Source: Crossiella cryophila
GTDB lineage: Bacteria > Actinomycetota > Actinomycetes > Mycobacteriales > Pseudonocardiaceae
DNA length: 64,000 nucleotides
Direction of reading: 5' to 3'
NCBI RefSeq assembly: GCF_014204915.1
Contig: NZ_JACHMH010000001.1
Location: 7,217,501-7,281,500 of the forward strand
Shown: piece by piece, positions 1 through 8,854 of the stretch
How positions within the stretch are numbered: position 1 is the first letter of the stretch
Layout of the letters: the number at the start of each line of letters is the position of its first letter
Position numbers and translations under genes: made by a program
Notes under the pieces: model-generated
Databases searched by the model: none
What the model was told of the DNA's origin: nothing
The model's input: the letters and a program-made list of their open reading frames with translations, nothing else

Positions 1-2487
1 GAGAACACGCTGCCGGTGATCCAGGAGGCCATCAGCGCCGGCCTGCTCAGCGAGGGGGTGATCGACAACGCGCTGGTGAAGGCGTTCACGGTGCGGATGC
101 GCACCGGCGAGTTCGACCCGCCAGAGCGGCAGCCCTACACCCGGATCGGCAAGCAGGTGATCGAAAGCCCGGCGCACCACGACCTCGCCCGGAAACTGGC
201 GGCGAACTCGTTGGTACTGCTGAAGAACGACCCCGTGCCGGGGCTGAACCGGCCGCTGCTGCCTGCCGATCCCTCGGCGCTGAACCGGGTCGTGGTGCTG
301 GGCGACCTGGCGGACAAGGTCACCCTGGGCGGCTACTCCGGCACGCCCAGCCTGCGGGTCAGCGCGGTGGCCGGGCTCACCGAGCAGATCAAGGCCGCCA
401 ACCCCGGCGCGTCGGTGGTCTTCGACGCGGCGGGCACCTCCACCACCGCGACCGGACCCGCCGTGCTCAGCCAGCAGACCCAGGACCAGATCCGGGCGGC
501 CGACCTGGTCGTGCTCTTCGTCGGCACCGACCACCAGACCGCGGGCGAGGGCAAGGACCGGGACAGCCTCGCGTTGCCCGGCAACTACCACTCGCTGATC
601 ACCCAGGCCGCGGCGCTGGGCAACCCGCGGCTCGCGCTGGTGCTCCAGTCCGGTGGCCCGGTGCGGATCGAGGACCTGCGCGACCGGACCCCGGCGGTGG
701 TCTACAGCTCCTTCAACGGGGAGAGCCAGGGCGCGGCGCTGGCCGATGTGTTGCTGGGCAAGCACAATCCCAGCGGACGCCTGAGCTTCACCTGGTACCG
801 GGACGAGGGTCAGCTGCCCGCGATGTCCAACTACGGCCTCACCCCGGCCGAGACCGGTGGGCTGGGCCGCACCTACCAGCACTTCACCGGGACGCCGAGC
901 TACCCGTTCGGTTTTGGCTTGAGCTACAGCGATTTCAGCTACTCGGCGGCCACCATCGACCGGGACGCGGTGACCGCGGACGGCACGGTGAGCGTGTCCT
1001 TCACCGTGACCAACACCGGCCGGGTGCCGGGGGCCACCGTGGCCCAGCTCTACCTGAGCAGCCCGGTGAAGAAACTGGTCGGCTTCCAGAAGACCGCCGT
1101 GCTGCAACCCGGTGCCGCACAACGGATCTCGCTGCCGGTGGCGATCGCGGACCTGGCGTACTGGGATGCCCAGCGGATGCGGTCGGTGGTGCGCGAAGGC
1201 GCCTACGTCTTCCAGCTCGGCAGGCACGCGGGCGATGCCGCCGCCACCGTACGGACCACCGTGCGCGGTGCCATCACACCCAAGGTCCGTCACGTCACCG
1301 TGCAGCCGGAAGCCGTGCTGTACAACGCGGGTGAGACCCTCGACCTCACCGGCAAGAACCGGTGGATCAAGGACAACACCAACCCGGCCAGGGAGAATCG
1401 CAACCTGGCGGTGACCGCGGACAACGTGGTCGAGGCCGTGCACAACGATCAGTCCTTTGTGGACATCAAGACCGCCCAGGTGCGCTATGCCTCCAGCAAC
1501 GAGGCGGTGGCCACGGTCAGCCCGGCCGGGCTGGTGCGCGCGGTCAGCGACGGGGCCGCGACGATCTCGGTCACCGTCAACGGGGTGACCGGCACCGCCC
1601 CGATCCTGGTCCGCAACTCACTGCGCCTCACCGTCCCGCCGATCACCCTGCCCGGCGGGAAAGCCAAGGCGGCCACCAGTTTCGTCAACGGCGGCGACCG
1701 CGCCATCTCGGGCCTCGCGCTCACGGTGAGCACACCCAACGGCTGGACGGCCAGGGCGACCACACCGTCGACCTTCCCCACCGTGCCCGGCGGCCAGACC
1801 GTGCGCACCGAATGGGAACTGACCCCACCGGCGGGCGCGATCCCGGCCAGTCACGACTTCGCCGCCCAGGCGAGTGCGGGCGGCCGGACCTGGTCCGCGA
1901 CCGGGCAGACCTCGATCCCGCACGCCTCACTCGCCGCCGCGCTGAACAACCCTGGCGTCAGCGAGGACGCCAATCCGGCCACCGGAAACCTGGACGGCGG
2001 CGGGCTGAGCTACTCCGCGCAAACCCTGGCCGCGGCCGGGATCCGGCCGGGTGGCCAGGTGGACCGCGGCGGGATCGGCTTCCGCTGGCCCAGCGCCACC
2101 CCCGGCCAGCCGGACAACGCGGTCGCGAGCGGCCAGTCCGTGCTGATCTCCGGGACTGGCAACCGGATCGGCGTGATCGGGTCCAGCACCTACGGCGCGA
2201 CCTCCGGTGCGGGCACCATCGTCTACACCGACGGCACTGTCCAATCGTTCGCGCTGGCCTTCAACGACTGGTGGTCGGCCGAGGGCAGACCCGGCAGCGA
2301 GATCGTGGCCACCTTCCCCTACCTCAACAGCTCGGGCGGCAGCCAGCCCAACCGGGTCAGCCTGTTCTACTCGGTGCTGCCCCTGCAACCGGGCCGAACC
2401 GTGCAGGCGGTCATCCTGCCGAAGGTCAGCGCGACCGCGGTCAGCGGCGTGCCCGCCATGCACGTCTTCGCGATCGGGATCGGGTGA
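1..2487 (+). CDS. Glycoside hydrolase family 3 protein, C-terminal part (5' end outside window)
   Basis: The frame is open from base 1, so the N-terminal (beta/alpha)8 domain with the catalytic nucleophile lies upstream. What remains starts just before the GH3 C-terminal alpha/beta domain (VLLKND, then GDLADKVTLGGYSGTPS), followed by the typical ANPSGRLSFTWY-like stretch (here HNPSGRLSFTWY) and SYPFGFGLSYSDF. Next come an Fn3-like domain (about residues 325-410), a bacterial Ig-like Big_2 segment (about 480-540), a NEW3-type domain rich in Thr/Pro (about 545-640) and a C-terminal beta-rich domain of about 170 residues that probably binds sugar. This architecture suits an exported beta-glucosidase or beta-xylosidase acting on plant or fungal polysaccharide. 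It overlaps the next glycosidase by 4 bp if that gene starts at GTG 2484, so both are probably cotranscribed. Exact substrate cannot be told. Confidence 0.9.
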   Translation, partial: ENTLPVIQEAISAGLLSEGVIDNALVKAFTVRMRTGEFDPPERQPYTRIGKQVIESPAHHDLARKLAANSLVLLKNDPVPGLNRPLLPADPSALNRVVVLGDLADKVTLGGYSGTPSLRVSAVAGLTEQIKAANPGASVVFDAAGTSTTATGPAVLSQQTQDQIRAADLVVLFVGTDHQTAGEGKDRDSLALPGNYHSLITQAAALGNPRLALVLQSGGPVRIEDLRDRTPAVVYSSFNGESQGAALADVLLGKHNPSGRLSFTWYRDEGQLPAMSNYGLTPAETGGLGRTYQHFTGTPSYPFGFGLSYSDFSYSAATIDRDAVTADGTVSVSFTVTNTGRVPGATVAQLYLSSPVKKLVGFQKTAVLQPGAAQRISLPVAIADLAYWDAQRMRSVVREGAYVFQLGRHAGDAAATVRTTVRGAITPKVRHVTVQPEAVLYNAGETLDLTGKNRWIKDNTNPARENRNLAVTADNVVEAVHNDQSFVDIKTAQVRYASSNEAVATVSPAGLVRAVSDGAATISVTVNGVTGTAPILVRNSLRLTVPPITLPGGKAKAATSFVNGGDRAISGLALTVSTPNGWTARATTPSTFPTVPGGQTVRTEWELTPPAGAIPASHDFAAQASAGGRTWSATGQTSIPHASLAAALNNPGVSEDANPATGNLDGGGLSYSAQTLAAAGIRPGGQVDRGGIGFRWPSATPGQPDNAVASGQSVLISGTGNRIGVIGSSTYGATSGAGTIVYTDGTVQSFALAFNDWWSAEGRPGSEIVATFPYLNSSGGSQPNRVSLFYSVLPLQPGRTVQAVILPKVSATAVSGVPAMHVFAIGIG

Positions 2488-2492
2488 TCACC

Positions 2493-3539
2493 ATGCGCGC
2501 ACTGTTCCTGACCCTCGTCCTGCTGCTCACCCTGACCCCGCCCGTCACCGCCGCACCGGCACCAGGGTCGAACGTGCACCTGTTCTACTACCCCTGGTAC
2601 GGCAATCCCGCGGTGTACGGCGAATACCGGCACTGGCAGCAGGGCGGGCACACCCCGCCAACGGACGTCGGCGCCGACTTCTACCCGGCACTCGGCGCCT
2701 ACGACTCCGGCGACTTCACCGGCACGGTCGAATCGCACATGGCCTGGATCCGCGGTTCCGGCGCGGGCGTGCTGGTCTACAGCTGGTGGGGCCGGGAGTC
2801 CTATGAGGACAGACTGGCCGAGGGGGTGCTCGCCGCCGCCGCTCGCAACGGCCTCAAGGTGGCCTGGCACCTGGAGCCCTACGGCGGTCGCACCGCGGCC
2901 TCCACGGTGGCCGACATCGAGTACCTGATCGCCAGGCACGGGGCCAGTCCGGCCTTCTACCGGGCGGCCGAACACGGGAACCGGGCGGCCTTCTACGTCT
3001 TCGAGAGCCTGCGCATCGCGGACTGGTCGGCGCTGGACCTGGTCTCCGACAGGGCGATCGTGCTGGCCCAGACCACCGACGTGTCCAGGGTCGCGCACTT
3101 CGGCGGCATGTACACCTACGACGGGATCGCCGGGCTGACCGCGCCGGGCTGGGCGGGCGCGGGCGCGTACTGCCGGGCCAACGGCCTGGTGTGGGCCCCG
3201 TCGGTGGCCCCGGGTTACCTCGACAAGCGGGCGAATCCCGGCAGTGGCACGCCGATCGTGGACCGCCGGGAGGGCGCCACCTACGACCGGCAGTGGAACA
3301 ACGCGCTCGACCCGGCCATCGGCGGGCGGCCGCACTGGGTGTCGGTCACCTCGTTCAACGAATGGCACGAGGGCTCCCAGATCGAACCCGCGGACGGCAC
3401 CCCGCCACCGGGCCACGGCTACCTGACCTACGACGGGGCCTACGGCAGCCGCGGCCCGGCGGCCAGCACGGCGTATCTGGAACGCACCCGGTACTGGGCC
3501 GCCCGCCTGGCCGCGCGCGACCGGAACGGCGGTGGGTGA
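2493..3539 (+). CDS. Secreted GH99-like glycosidase (endo-alpha-mannosidase fold)
   Basis: A 348-residue protein that opens with a signal peptide (MRALFLTLVLLLTLTPPVTA). The mature start FYYPWYGNP and the late motif TSFNEWHEGSQIEPA are hallmarks of family GH99 and its bacterial relatives, which cleave internal alpha-mannosidic links through a glutamate pair; the Glu in FNEWHEG belongs to the conserved site. Length matches a single catalytic domain. ATG 2493 gives a clean signal peptide; GTG 2484 (MITMRALF) would overlap the preceding stop as GTGA, so translational coupling with the GH3 gene is likely. Together the pair looks like a small extracellular glycan-degradation operon, perhaps for mannan or fungal wall glycan (inference). 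Confidence 0.85.
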   Translation: MRALFLTLVLLLTLTPPVTAAPAPGSNVHLFYYPWYGNPAVYGEYRHWQQGGHTPPTDVGADFYPALGAYDSGDFTGTVESHMAWIRGSGAGVLVYSWWGRESYEDRLAEGVLAAAARNGLKVAWHLEPYGGRTAASTVADIEYLIARHGASPAFYRAAEHGNRAAFYVFESLRIADWSALDLVSDRAIVLAQTTDVSRVAHFGGMYTYDGIAGLTAPGWAGAGAYCRANGLVWAPSVAPGYLDKRANPGSGTPIVDRREGATYDRQWNNALDPAIGGRPHWVSVTSFNEWHEGSQIEPADGTPPPGHGYLTYDGAYGSRGPAASTAYLERTRYWAARLAARDRNGGG

Positions 3540-3542
3540 GGT

Positions 3543-4550
3543 CTACTCGACGGCGCGGGCATAGCGCCTGCCGAGCGCCCGGACGTGCTCGACGAGTCCG
3601 GGCGGCTCGGTGACCTGGAAGTCCAGGCCGAGCATGCCGATGTAGACCGCGATCATCTCCAGGCTGTCCGCACCGGTCACCAGCACCGAGGTGGAATCGT
3701 CCACCGCCTCGACCACGCCGACGGCCGGGTTGATCCGGGCCAGCAGGTCCTGCGCGGGTGCGCGCACGGTGATCCGGGCGTGCACCCGCCAGCCCGCGAC
3801 GGCCACATCCCGCAGCACGAAGCTCAGGTAGTCGCCGCCGGGCAACGGCACCGGCGCGAACCGGCGGCCGGTCGGCATCCGCAACCCGATCCAGTCCACC
3901 CGGTAGGTGTGCCAGGCCCCGGTCTCCGGACCGCGCGCCACCAGGTACCAGTACCGCTCCCAACTGACCAGTCGGTAGGGCTCCACCAGCACCGGCCAGT
4001 CCCCGAAGGGCGCCGAGGCGTCGTTGCGCAGCGGCGCGTCGGTGTCCCTGGCCGGGGCCGTGTAGTCGAAGCGGAGCAACTCGGTGTCCCGGACCGCGGC
4101 CGCGATGGTGGCCAGCACGGCCGCGTCCACCACCGGCTGCACCACGTTGGTGCCGGTGTTGTCCGGCCCCTCCGAGACCGCCGCGCGCAACGCGCTGACC
4201 TGCCGCCGCAACCGGTGCGGCAATACCTGTTCGAGTTTGCCCAGTGCCCGCGCGGCGCTGTCCTCGATGCCGGCGACGCCGCGTCCGGCCCGCAGCCCGA
4301 CCGCGACCGCCACCGCCTCCTCGTCGTCGAGCAGCAACGGCGGCAGCTTGGCCCCGGCGCCCAGCCGGTAGTACCCGGTGGGCCCTCGGGTGGCCTCGAC
4401 CGGGTAGCCCAGCCCGCGCAGCCGCTCGATGTCGTTGCGGATGGTGCGCCCGCTGACCTGCAACCGCTCGGCCAGCTCCGAGCCCGGCCAGTCCGGCCGG
4501 GACTGCATCAGGGCCAGCAGGGCGAGCAGCCGGGAAGAGGTGTCGAGCAT
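3543..4550 (-). CDS. HTH plus WYL-domain transcriptional regulator (YafY/DeoR-like)
   Basis: A 335-residue regulator. Residues about 1-60 form a winged helix (SRLLALLALMQSRPDWPGSELAERLQ followed by SGRTIRNDIERLRGLGYPVEA), the middle holds a WYL domain (RYWYLVARGPETGAWHTYRVDWI), and the end is a WCX-like C-terminal region. WYL proteins sense small ligands or nucleic acid fragments and act as repressors or activators. The gene is divergent from the epoxide hydrolase at 4604 with only 53 bp between them. That gap contains a repeated AT-rich motif, which suggests it controls itself and the hydrolase. Confidence 0.9.
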   Translation of the reverse strand: MLDTSSRLLALLALMQSRPDWPGSELAERLQVSGRTIRNDIERLRGLGYPVEATRGPTGYYRLGAGAKLPPLLLDDEEAVAVAVGLRAGRGVAGIEDSAARALGKLEQVLPHRLRRQVSALRAAVSEGPDNTGTNVVQPVVDAAVLATIAAAVRDTELLRFDYTAPARDTDAPLRNDASAPFGDWPVLVEPYRLVSWERYWYLVARGPETGAWHTYRVDWIGLRMPTGRRFAPVPLPGGDYLSFVLRDVAVAGWRVHARITVRAPAQDLLARINPAVGVVEAVDDSTSVLVTGADSLEMIAVYIGMLGLDFQVTEPPGLVEHVRALGRRYARAVE

Positions 4551-4561
4551 GAAAAAACTAT

Positions 4562-4592
4562 ATAGGAACCGAACGTGCCTAATAGGTACCTA
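4562..4592. promoter_or_regulatory. Candidate operator between WYL regulator and epoxide hydrolase
   Basis: Two near-identical 9-mers, ATAGGAACC (4562-4570) and ATAGGTACC (4582-4590), lie 20 bp apart, about two helical turns, in an AT-rich gap that stands out from the GC-rich surroundings. The second sits in the perfect 10-bp palindrome TAGGTACCTA (4583-4592). TAGAGT (4591-4596) fits a -10 box 7 bp before ATG 4604, so the hydrolase may be transcribed leaderless and the operator would overlap its promoter. Binding by the adjacent regulator is an inference. Confidence 0.5.
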
Positions 4593-4603
4593 GAGTCTGC
4601 GTC

Positions 4604-5731
4604 ATGACGAACTCCACCGAGATCCGCCCCTTCCGCATCGACGTCGCCCAGGCCGACCTGGACGACCTCAACGACCGCCTCGCCCGCACCCGGCTGCCCC
4701 GTCCCGCGCCCACCGACGACTGGGAGTACGGCACCCCGAACAGCTACCTCAGCGAGACCGTGGAGCACTGGCGGACCAAGTTCGACTGGCGCACCCAGGA
4801 GGCCCGGCTCAACGAATTACCCCAGTACCTCACCGAGATCGACGGCCAGAACATCCACTTCGTGCACGTCCCGTCCGCGGAGCCGAACGCCACCCCGCTG
4901 TTGCTGCTGCACACCTACCCCGGCTCCTTCATCGACTTCCTGGACATGATCGGCCCGCTCACCGACCCGGTCGCGCACGGCGGCAATGCCGCGGACGCCT
5001 TCTCCGTGGTGGTGCCCTCGATCCCCGGTTTCGGCTTCAGCACCCCGCTGAACGGCCGCGGCTGGACCATGCGCAAGGTGGCGGAGACCTTCGACCAGCT
5101 GATGCGCCGCCTGGGCTATGACTCCTACGGCGCGCACGGCAGCGACGGCGGCGCGATGATCTCCCGCGAGCTGGGCCTGTTGCAGCCGGAGGGTTTCCTC
5201 GGCCTGCACGTGCTGCAGTTGTTCTCCTTCCCCTCCGGCGACCCGGCGGAGTTCGAGAAGCTGGAGCCCAAGGACTACGCGGCGCTGGAGCACCTCCAGT
5301 GGTTCCAGTCCGTCGGCGGCTACAACCAGATGAACGGGACCCGCCCGCAGACCATCGGCGCCGCCATCGCCGACTCCCCGGTCGGCCAGCTCGCCTACAG
5401 CGAACTGTTCAACAGCTTCGGCAACGGCACCAGCCTGGTCACCACCGAGCAGATCCTGACCCAGGTGTCGCTGTACTGGTTCACCAACACCCAGGCGACC
5501 GCGGGCCGCTACCACTTCGAGGAGGCCAAGGCCGCGGCGGAACCGGTGGTGAACACCTCCCGGACCGGGGTCGCGGTCTTCAAGGACGACTTCACCACGA
5601 TCCGGACCTTCGCCGAACGGGACAACTCGAACATCGTGCACTGGTCGGAGTTCCCGGACGGCGGGCACTTCGCGGCAATGGAACGGCCCGAGGTGCTCGC
5701 GGGCGATCTGCGGGTGTTCTTCCGCGCCTGA
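4604..5731 (+). CDS. Epoxide hydrolase, alpha/beta-hydrolase fold with EHN domain
   Basis: A 375-residue cytoplasmic enzyme. Residues about 1-110 match the epoxide-hydrolase N-terminal (EHN) domain ([20 protein letters not shown]). The oxyanion motif HTYPGSF follows, then the nucleophile elbow GSDGGAM with Asp181, and a C-terminal [13 protein letters not shown] supplying the general-base His. It opens epoxides to diols through an alkyl-enzyme ester on Asp181. No clear Shine-Dalgarno precedes ATG 4604; a TAGAGT box 7 bp upstream suggests a leaderless message. Divergent from a WYL regulator, so probably an inducible detoxification or catabolic enzyme. Confidence 0.9.
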   Translation: MTNSTEIRPFRIDVAQADLDDLNDRLARTRLPRPAPTDDWEYGTPNSYLSETVEHWRTKFDWRTQEARLNELPQYLTEIDGQNIHFVHVPSAEPNATPLLLLHTYPGSFIDFLDMIGPLTDPVAHGGNAADAFSVVVPSIPGFGFSTPLNGRGWTMRKVAETFDQLMRRLGYDSYGAHGSDGGAMISRELGLLQPEGFLGLHVLQLFSFPSGDPAEFEKLEPKDYAALEHLQWFQSVGGYNQMNGTRPQTIGAAIADSPVGQLAYSELFNSFGNGTSLVTTEQILTQVSLYWFTNTQATAGRYHFEEAKAAAEPVVNTSRTGVAVFKDDFTTIRTFAERDNSNIVHWSEFPDGGHFAAMERPEVLAGDLRVFFRA

Positions 5732-5743
5732 TCGCGGATTCAT

Positions 5744-5774
5744 CGGCCACCTGCCCGATTACGGCAGGTGGCCG
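5744..5774 (+). terminator. Hairpin terminator after epoxide hydrolase
   Basis: CGGCCACCTGCC (5744-5755) pairs perfectly with GGCAGGTGGCCG (5763-5774) around a 7-nt loop, 12 bp after the hydrolase stop. There is no U tract, as is common in actinomycetes. Confidence 0.75.
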
Positions 5775-5937
5775 ACCACCGCGAATGTCACCCGGGTGCA
5801 TCCTTCCGCTGGCGGTATGACGGCGGCGGAGTTCACCCGCTAATGGTTGCTGGCCAATGTGACTTCCCATCTGAGGCTGGCGTGAGCACGGACCGGTGAT
5901 GTCCAGCCGGGCCGACCCCGGCCGAGAAGGGCCGACA

Positions 5938-6702
5938 ATGCCGCCGATCCTCACCGAGGCGCTGAACGTGTTGCGGCGCCACAGCATCACCTACGTCGAA
6001 CCGGTCATGGCGATGCCACCCGGACTGCACGAGACCATGGCAGGCACCTACCTGCTGATGCGCGGCATCGACGAGGTGGAAGACCACCCCTCCCTTGCCC
6101 CACAACGGAAAGTGGCCCTGCTGGAGGGCATCAGCAAGGCGATCCAGGGCCGCCTGACCCACTCCGCCCTCCAGCACACCTTCGCCGCCGACGCCGAGGC
6201 ACTGCCCGAGGTGTCCCTGCGACTGGCGGACTGGGCGTCCCTGCTGGCCGACCCGATCGCCGCCCGGATCCTGGAGGCATTCGCCACCATGGCCGAGCGG
6301 ATGGCCGACTGGTGCGGACAGGACTTCCGGATCAGCACCGAACGGGACCTCGACCAGTACACCTACGCGGTGGCCGGATCGCTCGCGCTGATGCTGGGTG
6401 ACGTGTGGGCCTGGTACGACGGCACCCAGGCCAACCGGGCCTGGCTGCTCGGCTACGGCCGCGGCGTCCAGGCCGCCAACATCCTCGCCGACCAGGAGGC
6501 CGACCGCGAGCGCAGCGTCAGCTTCCGGCCCGAGGGCTGGACCCTGGCGCACCTGCACGACTACGCCGAGCGGGAACTGCGGCTGGCCGACCGGTTCTAC
6601 GCCGCACTGCCGGCGAACTCCCCCGCCCGCATCTGGTGCGAGAAGCCCCTGGCCCAGGCTTGGTCGGTGGTTGGGGCGGTCGCGCTGGGAGGTGGACGAT
6701 GA
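5938..6702 (+). CDS. Squalene/phytoene synthase-family protein, first gene of terpene operon
   Basis: A 254-residue protein with both aspartate-rich motifs of head-to-head prenyl transferases: RGIDEVED (Asp45-Asp49) and NILADQEAD (Asn181-Asp189). These bind Mg2+ and the diphosphates in squalene and phytoene synthases. It is shorter than typical family members (about 280-340 residues), so it may be a divergent prenyl-coupling or prenyl-transfer enzyme. ATG 5938 was chosen because GAGAAGG lies 7 bp upstream; an in-frame ATG at 5896 lacks a ribosome site. Its TGA overlaps the next gene's ATG (ATGA). Whether it makes squalene, phytoene or something else cannot be told; no hopanoid cyclase or carotenoid desaturase is nearby. 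Confidence 0.82.
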   Translation: MPPILTEALNVLRRHSITYVEPVMAMPPGLHETMAGTYLLMRGIDEVEDHPSLAPQRKVALLEGISKAIQGRLTHSALQHTFAADAEALPEVSLRLADWASLLADPIAARILEAFATMAERMADWCGQDFRISTERDLDQYTYAVAGSLALMLGDVWAWYDGTQANRAWLLGYGRGVQAANILADQEADRERSVSFRPEGWTLAHLHDYAERELRLADRFYAALPANSPARIWCEKPLAQAWSVVGAVALGGGR

Positions 6703-7826
6703 CCCAGTTGTTGCTGTCCTCCGTGCACGAGGTCCGCCGGGCCGCGCGGCCGATCCTCGACCGCACCAGGCAGGAGCTGGCCCCGGCGCTGAGCGAGGCC
6801 GTGCGGGAACTGGACGGTCGCGAACCCATGCTCGGCCGGATCATCGGCTACCACCTGGGCCTCAACGACGCCGACGGCCACCCCGAGGCGGGGGATGACG
6901 GCGGTATCGCGGGCACCATGTGCCTCACCGCGCTCGCGGCGCGGGCGGTCGGTACCGACTCCGCCCTCAGCACCGCCTGCGCGGTGGCGATGGAGCTGGC
7001 CAAGGACTACACCCAGCTCCAGGACGACATCATCGACGACGACCCGGTCCGCCGGGGCCGGGCCTCGGCCTGGCAGGTCTTCGGCGTCGGCCCCACCATC
7101 CTGGCCGCCGACGCCACCAGGGCACTCGCGATGGACCTGCTCGCCGCGCAGCAGCCGCACGGGACGGCCGCGATGTGGCACCTGCAGGCGGCCCTGGACC
7201 GGTGCACCATCGGCCAGGCCCAGGACTTCGCCACCTCGGCCCGGCCCTGGCGCGGCCCGAAGGCGGTGTCGCTGGAGGAGTACCGGGTCATCGCCGGGAA
7301 CAAGACCAGCGCCATCCTGAGCTGCGTGCTCTCCCTCGGCGCGGTGGCCAACGGCTGCGACGCCGACACGGTCAACCGGCTGCGACAGGCCGGCCGGCAC
7401 CTCGGCATGGCCTGGCAACCCCTCGACGACATCCTCGACCTGTGGTGCGAGCAGACCGAGGGCGACCTCCCCCAGGGCTGCAACGACCTCGCCCAGGGCA
7501 AGAAGACCTTCCCCGTCATCGTGGCCCTGGCGGCCGCCGCGCACGCGGAGCCGCTGGGCGCGCTGCTCGCCGCCCGGCCGCGCACCGCCGATCAGGTCAG
7601 GGCCGCCGCGGACCTGATCGCCGCCGCCGGCGGGCGGGCCGCCGCCGAGGCCGAGGTCCGCGACCACTTCCAGGCGGCGATGACCGTCCTGGCGGGCACC
7701 TCGCTCGAGGAGTCCACCCGTGCCGACCTGATCACGCTGGCCTGCATGATCGGCATCCGCGGCAGCAACCAGACCCTCACCATCGCCTTCCCCACGCCGA
7801 CGCGATCACCGGAGGTGGCGCCGTGA
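6699..7826 (+). CDS. Polyprenyl (geranylgeranyl-type) diphosphate synthase
   Basis: A 375-residue trans-isoprenyl diphosphate synthase. The first aspartate-rich motif is QDDIIDDD (Asp109-Asp114) and the second is LDDILD (Asp243-Asp247). GKKTFPVIVAL follows, where the Lys contacts substrate. It condenses isopentenyl diphosphate onto allylic diphosphates to give the C15-C25 precursor for the neighbouring enzymes. Small residues sit just before the first motif (Lys-Asp-Tyr-Thr-Gln-Leu), so chain length cannot be called with confidence; GGPP is the most usual product in such operons. Start ATG 6699 overlaps the upstream stop and follows GGGAGGTGG. Confidence 0.9.
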   Translation: MTQLLLSSVHEVRRAARPILDRTRQELAPALSEAVRELDGREPMLGRIIGYHLGLNDADGHPEAGDDGGIAGTMCLTALAARAVGTDSALSTACAVAMELAKDYTQLQDDIIDDDPVRRGRASAWQVFGVGPTILAADATRALAMDLLAAQQPHGTAAMWHLQAALDRCTIGQAQDFATSARPWRGPKAVSLEEYRVIAGNKTSAILSCVLSLGAVANGCDADTVNRLRQAGRHLGMAWQPLDDILDLWCEQTEGDLPQGCNDLAQGKKTFPVIVALAAAAHAEPLGALLAARPRTADQVRAAADLIAAAGGRAAAEAEVRDHFQAAMTVLAGTSLEESTRADLITLACMIGIRGSNQTLTIAFPTPTRSPEVAP

Positions 7827-8830
7827 CTCCCCGGCACAGCTTCACCATCCCGAAGTTGATCGCGCCCTACCCGGTGCTCATCCACCCGGGCCGGGCGGCG
7901 GCCCACCGCCTGCTGGTGGAGTGGAAGGCCAGGTACGGACTGACCGCCGAACCCGGTCAGGAGGAGGCGGTCTACGACTTCAGCGGCCTGGTCGCGAGCA
8001 TCTACCCGCTCGGCGACGACGCCGAGCGACTCGCGCACACCGCCCAGTCCACGCACTTCACCGAGGTGCTCGACGACCACTTCATCGAGCGCCCGATCCG
8101 GGACGGGCAGCTGCACATCGCGACCGACCACGCACTGCGGATGGTCGAGATCACCGAGGACCCCTTCGCGGAGATCACCGAGGACATCCCGCTGTACCAC
8201 GCACTGGCCGACCTGTGCCGGCGCATGGTGACCCTGGCCGGCTGGGAACAGCTGGAACGCTGGGCCAGCGGCATGTGGGGATTCTCCTTCGGCGTCCTGG
8301 TCGAGATGGCCTACACCACCACCCGCACCCTGCCCGGCGCCGCCGCCTACGGCCCGCTGCGGGAACGAACAACCGGCTTCTACCCCTGGTTCAACGACCA
8401 GATGATCGGCTTCGTGGCCGGACGGCACATCCCCGCCGAGGTCCTGGCCCAGCCGGCGGTCCGGACCATGCGCAAACTGTCCTCCAAAATCATCGGCTAC
8501 TACAACGACATCAGCGCCTTCAACGCCGAACCCCAGCCCGAACAGGCCATGGCATTACCCGCCGTCCTAGCCAGAGCCCACAACTGCTCCCTGCAGGACG
8601 GCCTGGAGCAGGCGGCGGAACACTGGTACGACCTGGTCGCGGAACTGACCATCGCGACCGACCGCGCCGGGCACAGCGAGAACGAACACATCCGTTTCCT
8701 CGGCCTCGCCAGCCGGCACATGGTGGCCGGGTTCGTGCACTGGGGCGACAACCTCACCCAGCGCTATGCGTCAACTGACTCGAACCGGTGGACCGACACC
8801 CAGCACGACGAAGTCGTTTATCGGCAATGA
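7823..8830 (+). CDS. Class I terpene synthase (terpene synthase family 2 type)
   Basis: A 335-residue bacterial terpene cyclase. The metal motif is DDHFIE (Asp84-Glu89), the diphosphate-sensor stretch is RERTTGFYP (about 180-188), and the C-terminal Arg-Tyr pair is Arg314-Tyr315 after a conserved Trp. The second metal motif reads NDISAFNAE (Asn228-Glu236). The usual pattern is NDxxSxxxE, so the Ser is one position early and Ala occupies the normal Ser/Thr site. The enzyme should ionise an allylic diphosphate and cyclise it. The GTG start overlaps the upstream stop (GTGA) behind GGAGGTGG, so all three terpene genes are coupled. A polyprenyl synthase in the operon favours a C20 or larger substrate over farnesyl diphosphate (inference). 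Confidence 0.9.
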   Translation: MTPRHSFTIPKLIAPYPVLIHPGRAAAHRLLVEWKARYGLTAEPGQEEAVYDFSGLVASIYPLGDDAERLAHTAQSTHFTEVLDDHFIERPIRDGQLHIATDHALRMVEITEDPFAEITEDIPLYHALADLCRRMVTLAGWEQLERWASGMWGFSFGVLVEMAYTTTRTLPGAAAYGPLRERTTGFYPWFNDQMIGFVAGRHIPAEVLAQPAVRTMRKLSSKIIGYYNDISAFNAEPQPEQAMALPAVLARAHNCSLQDGLEQAAEHWYDLVAELTIATDRAGHSENEHIRFLGLASRHMVAGFVHWGDNLTQRYASTDSNRWTDTQHDEVVYRQ

Positions 8831-8854
8831 CTAGGTGATCGCGTTCGCGCACGA

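Noticed and set aside
1362-2492. Long frame preceding the GH99-like gene
   Set aside because: It overlaps the GH3 gene in another frame with Arg/Gly-rich nonsense; similarity begins only at ATG 2493.
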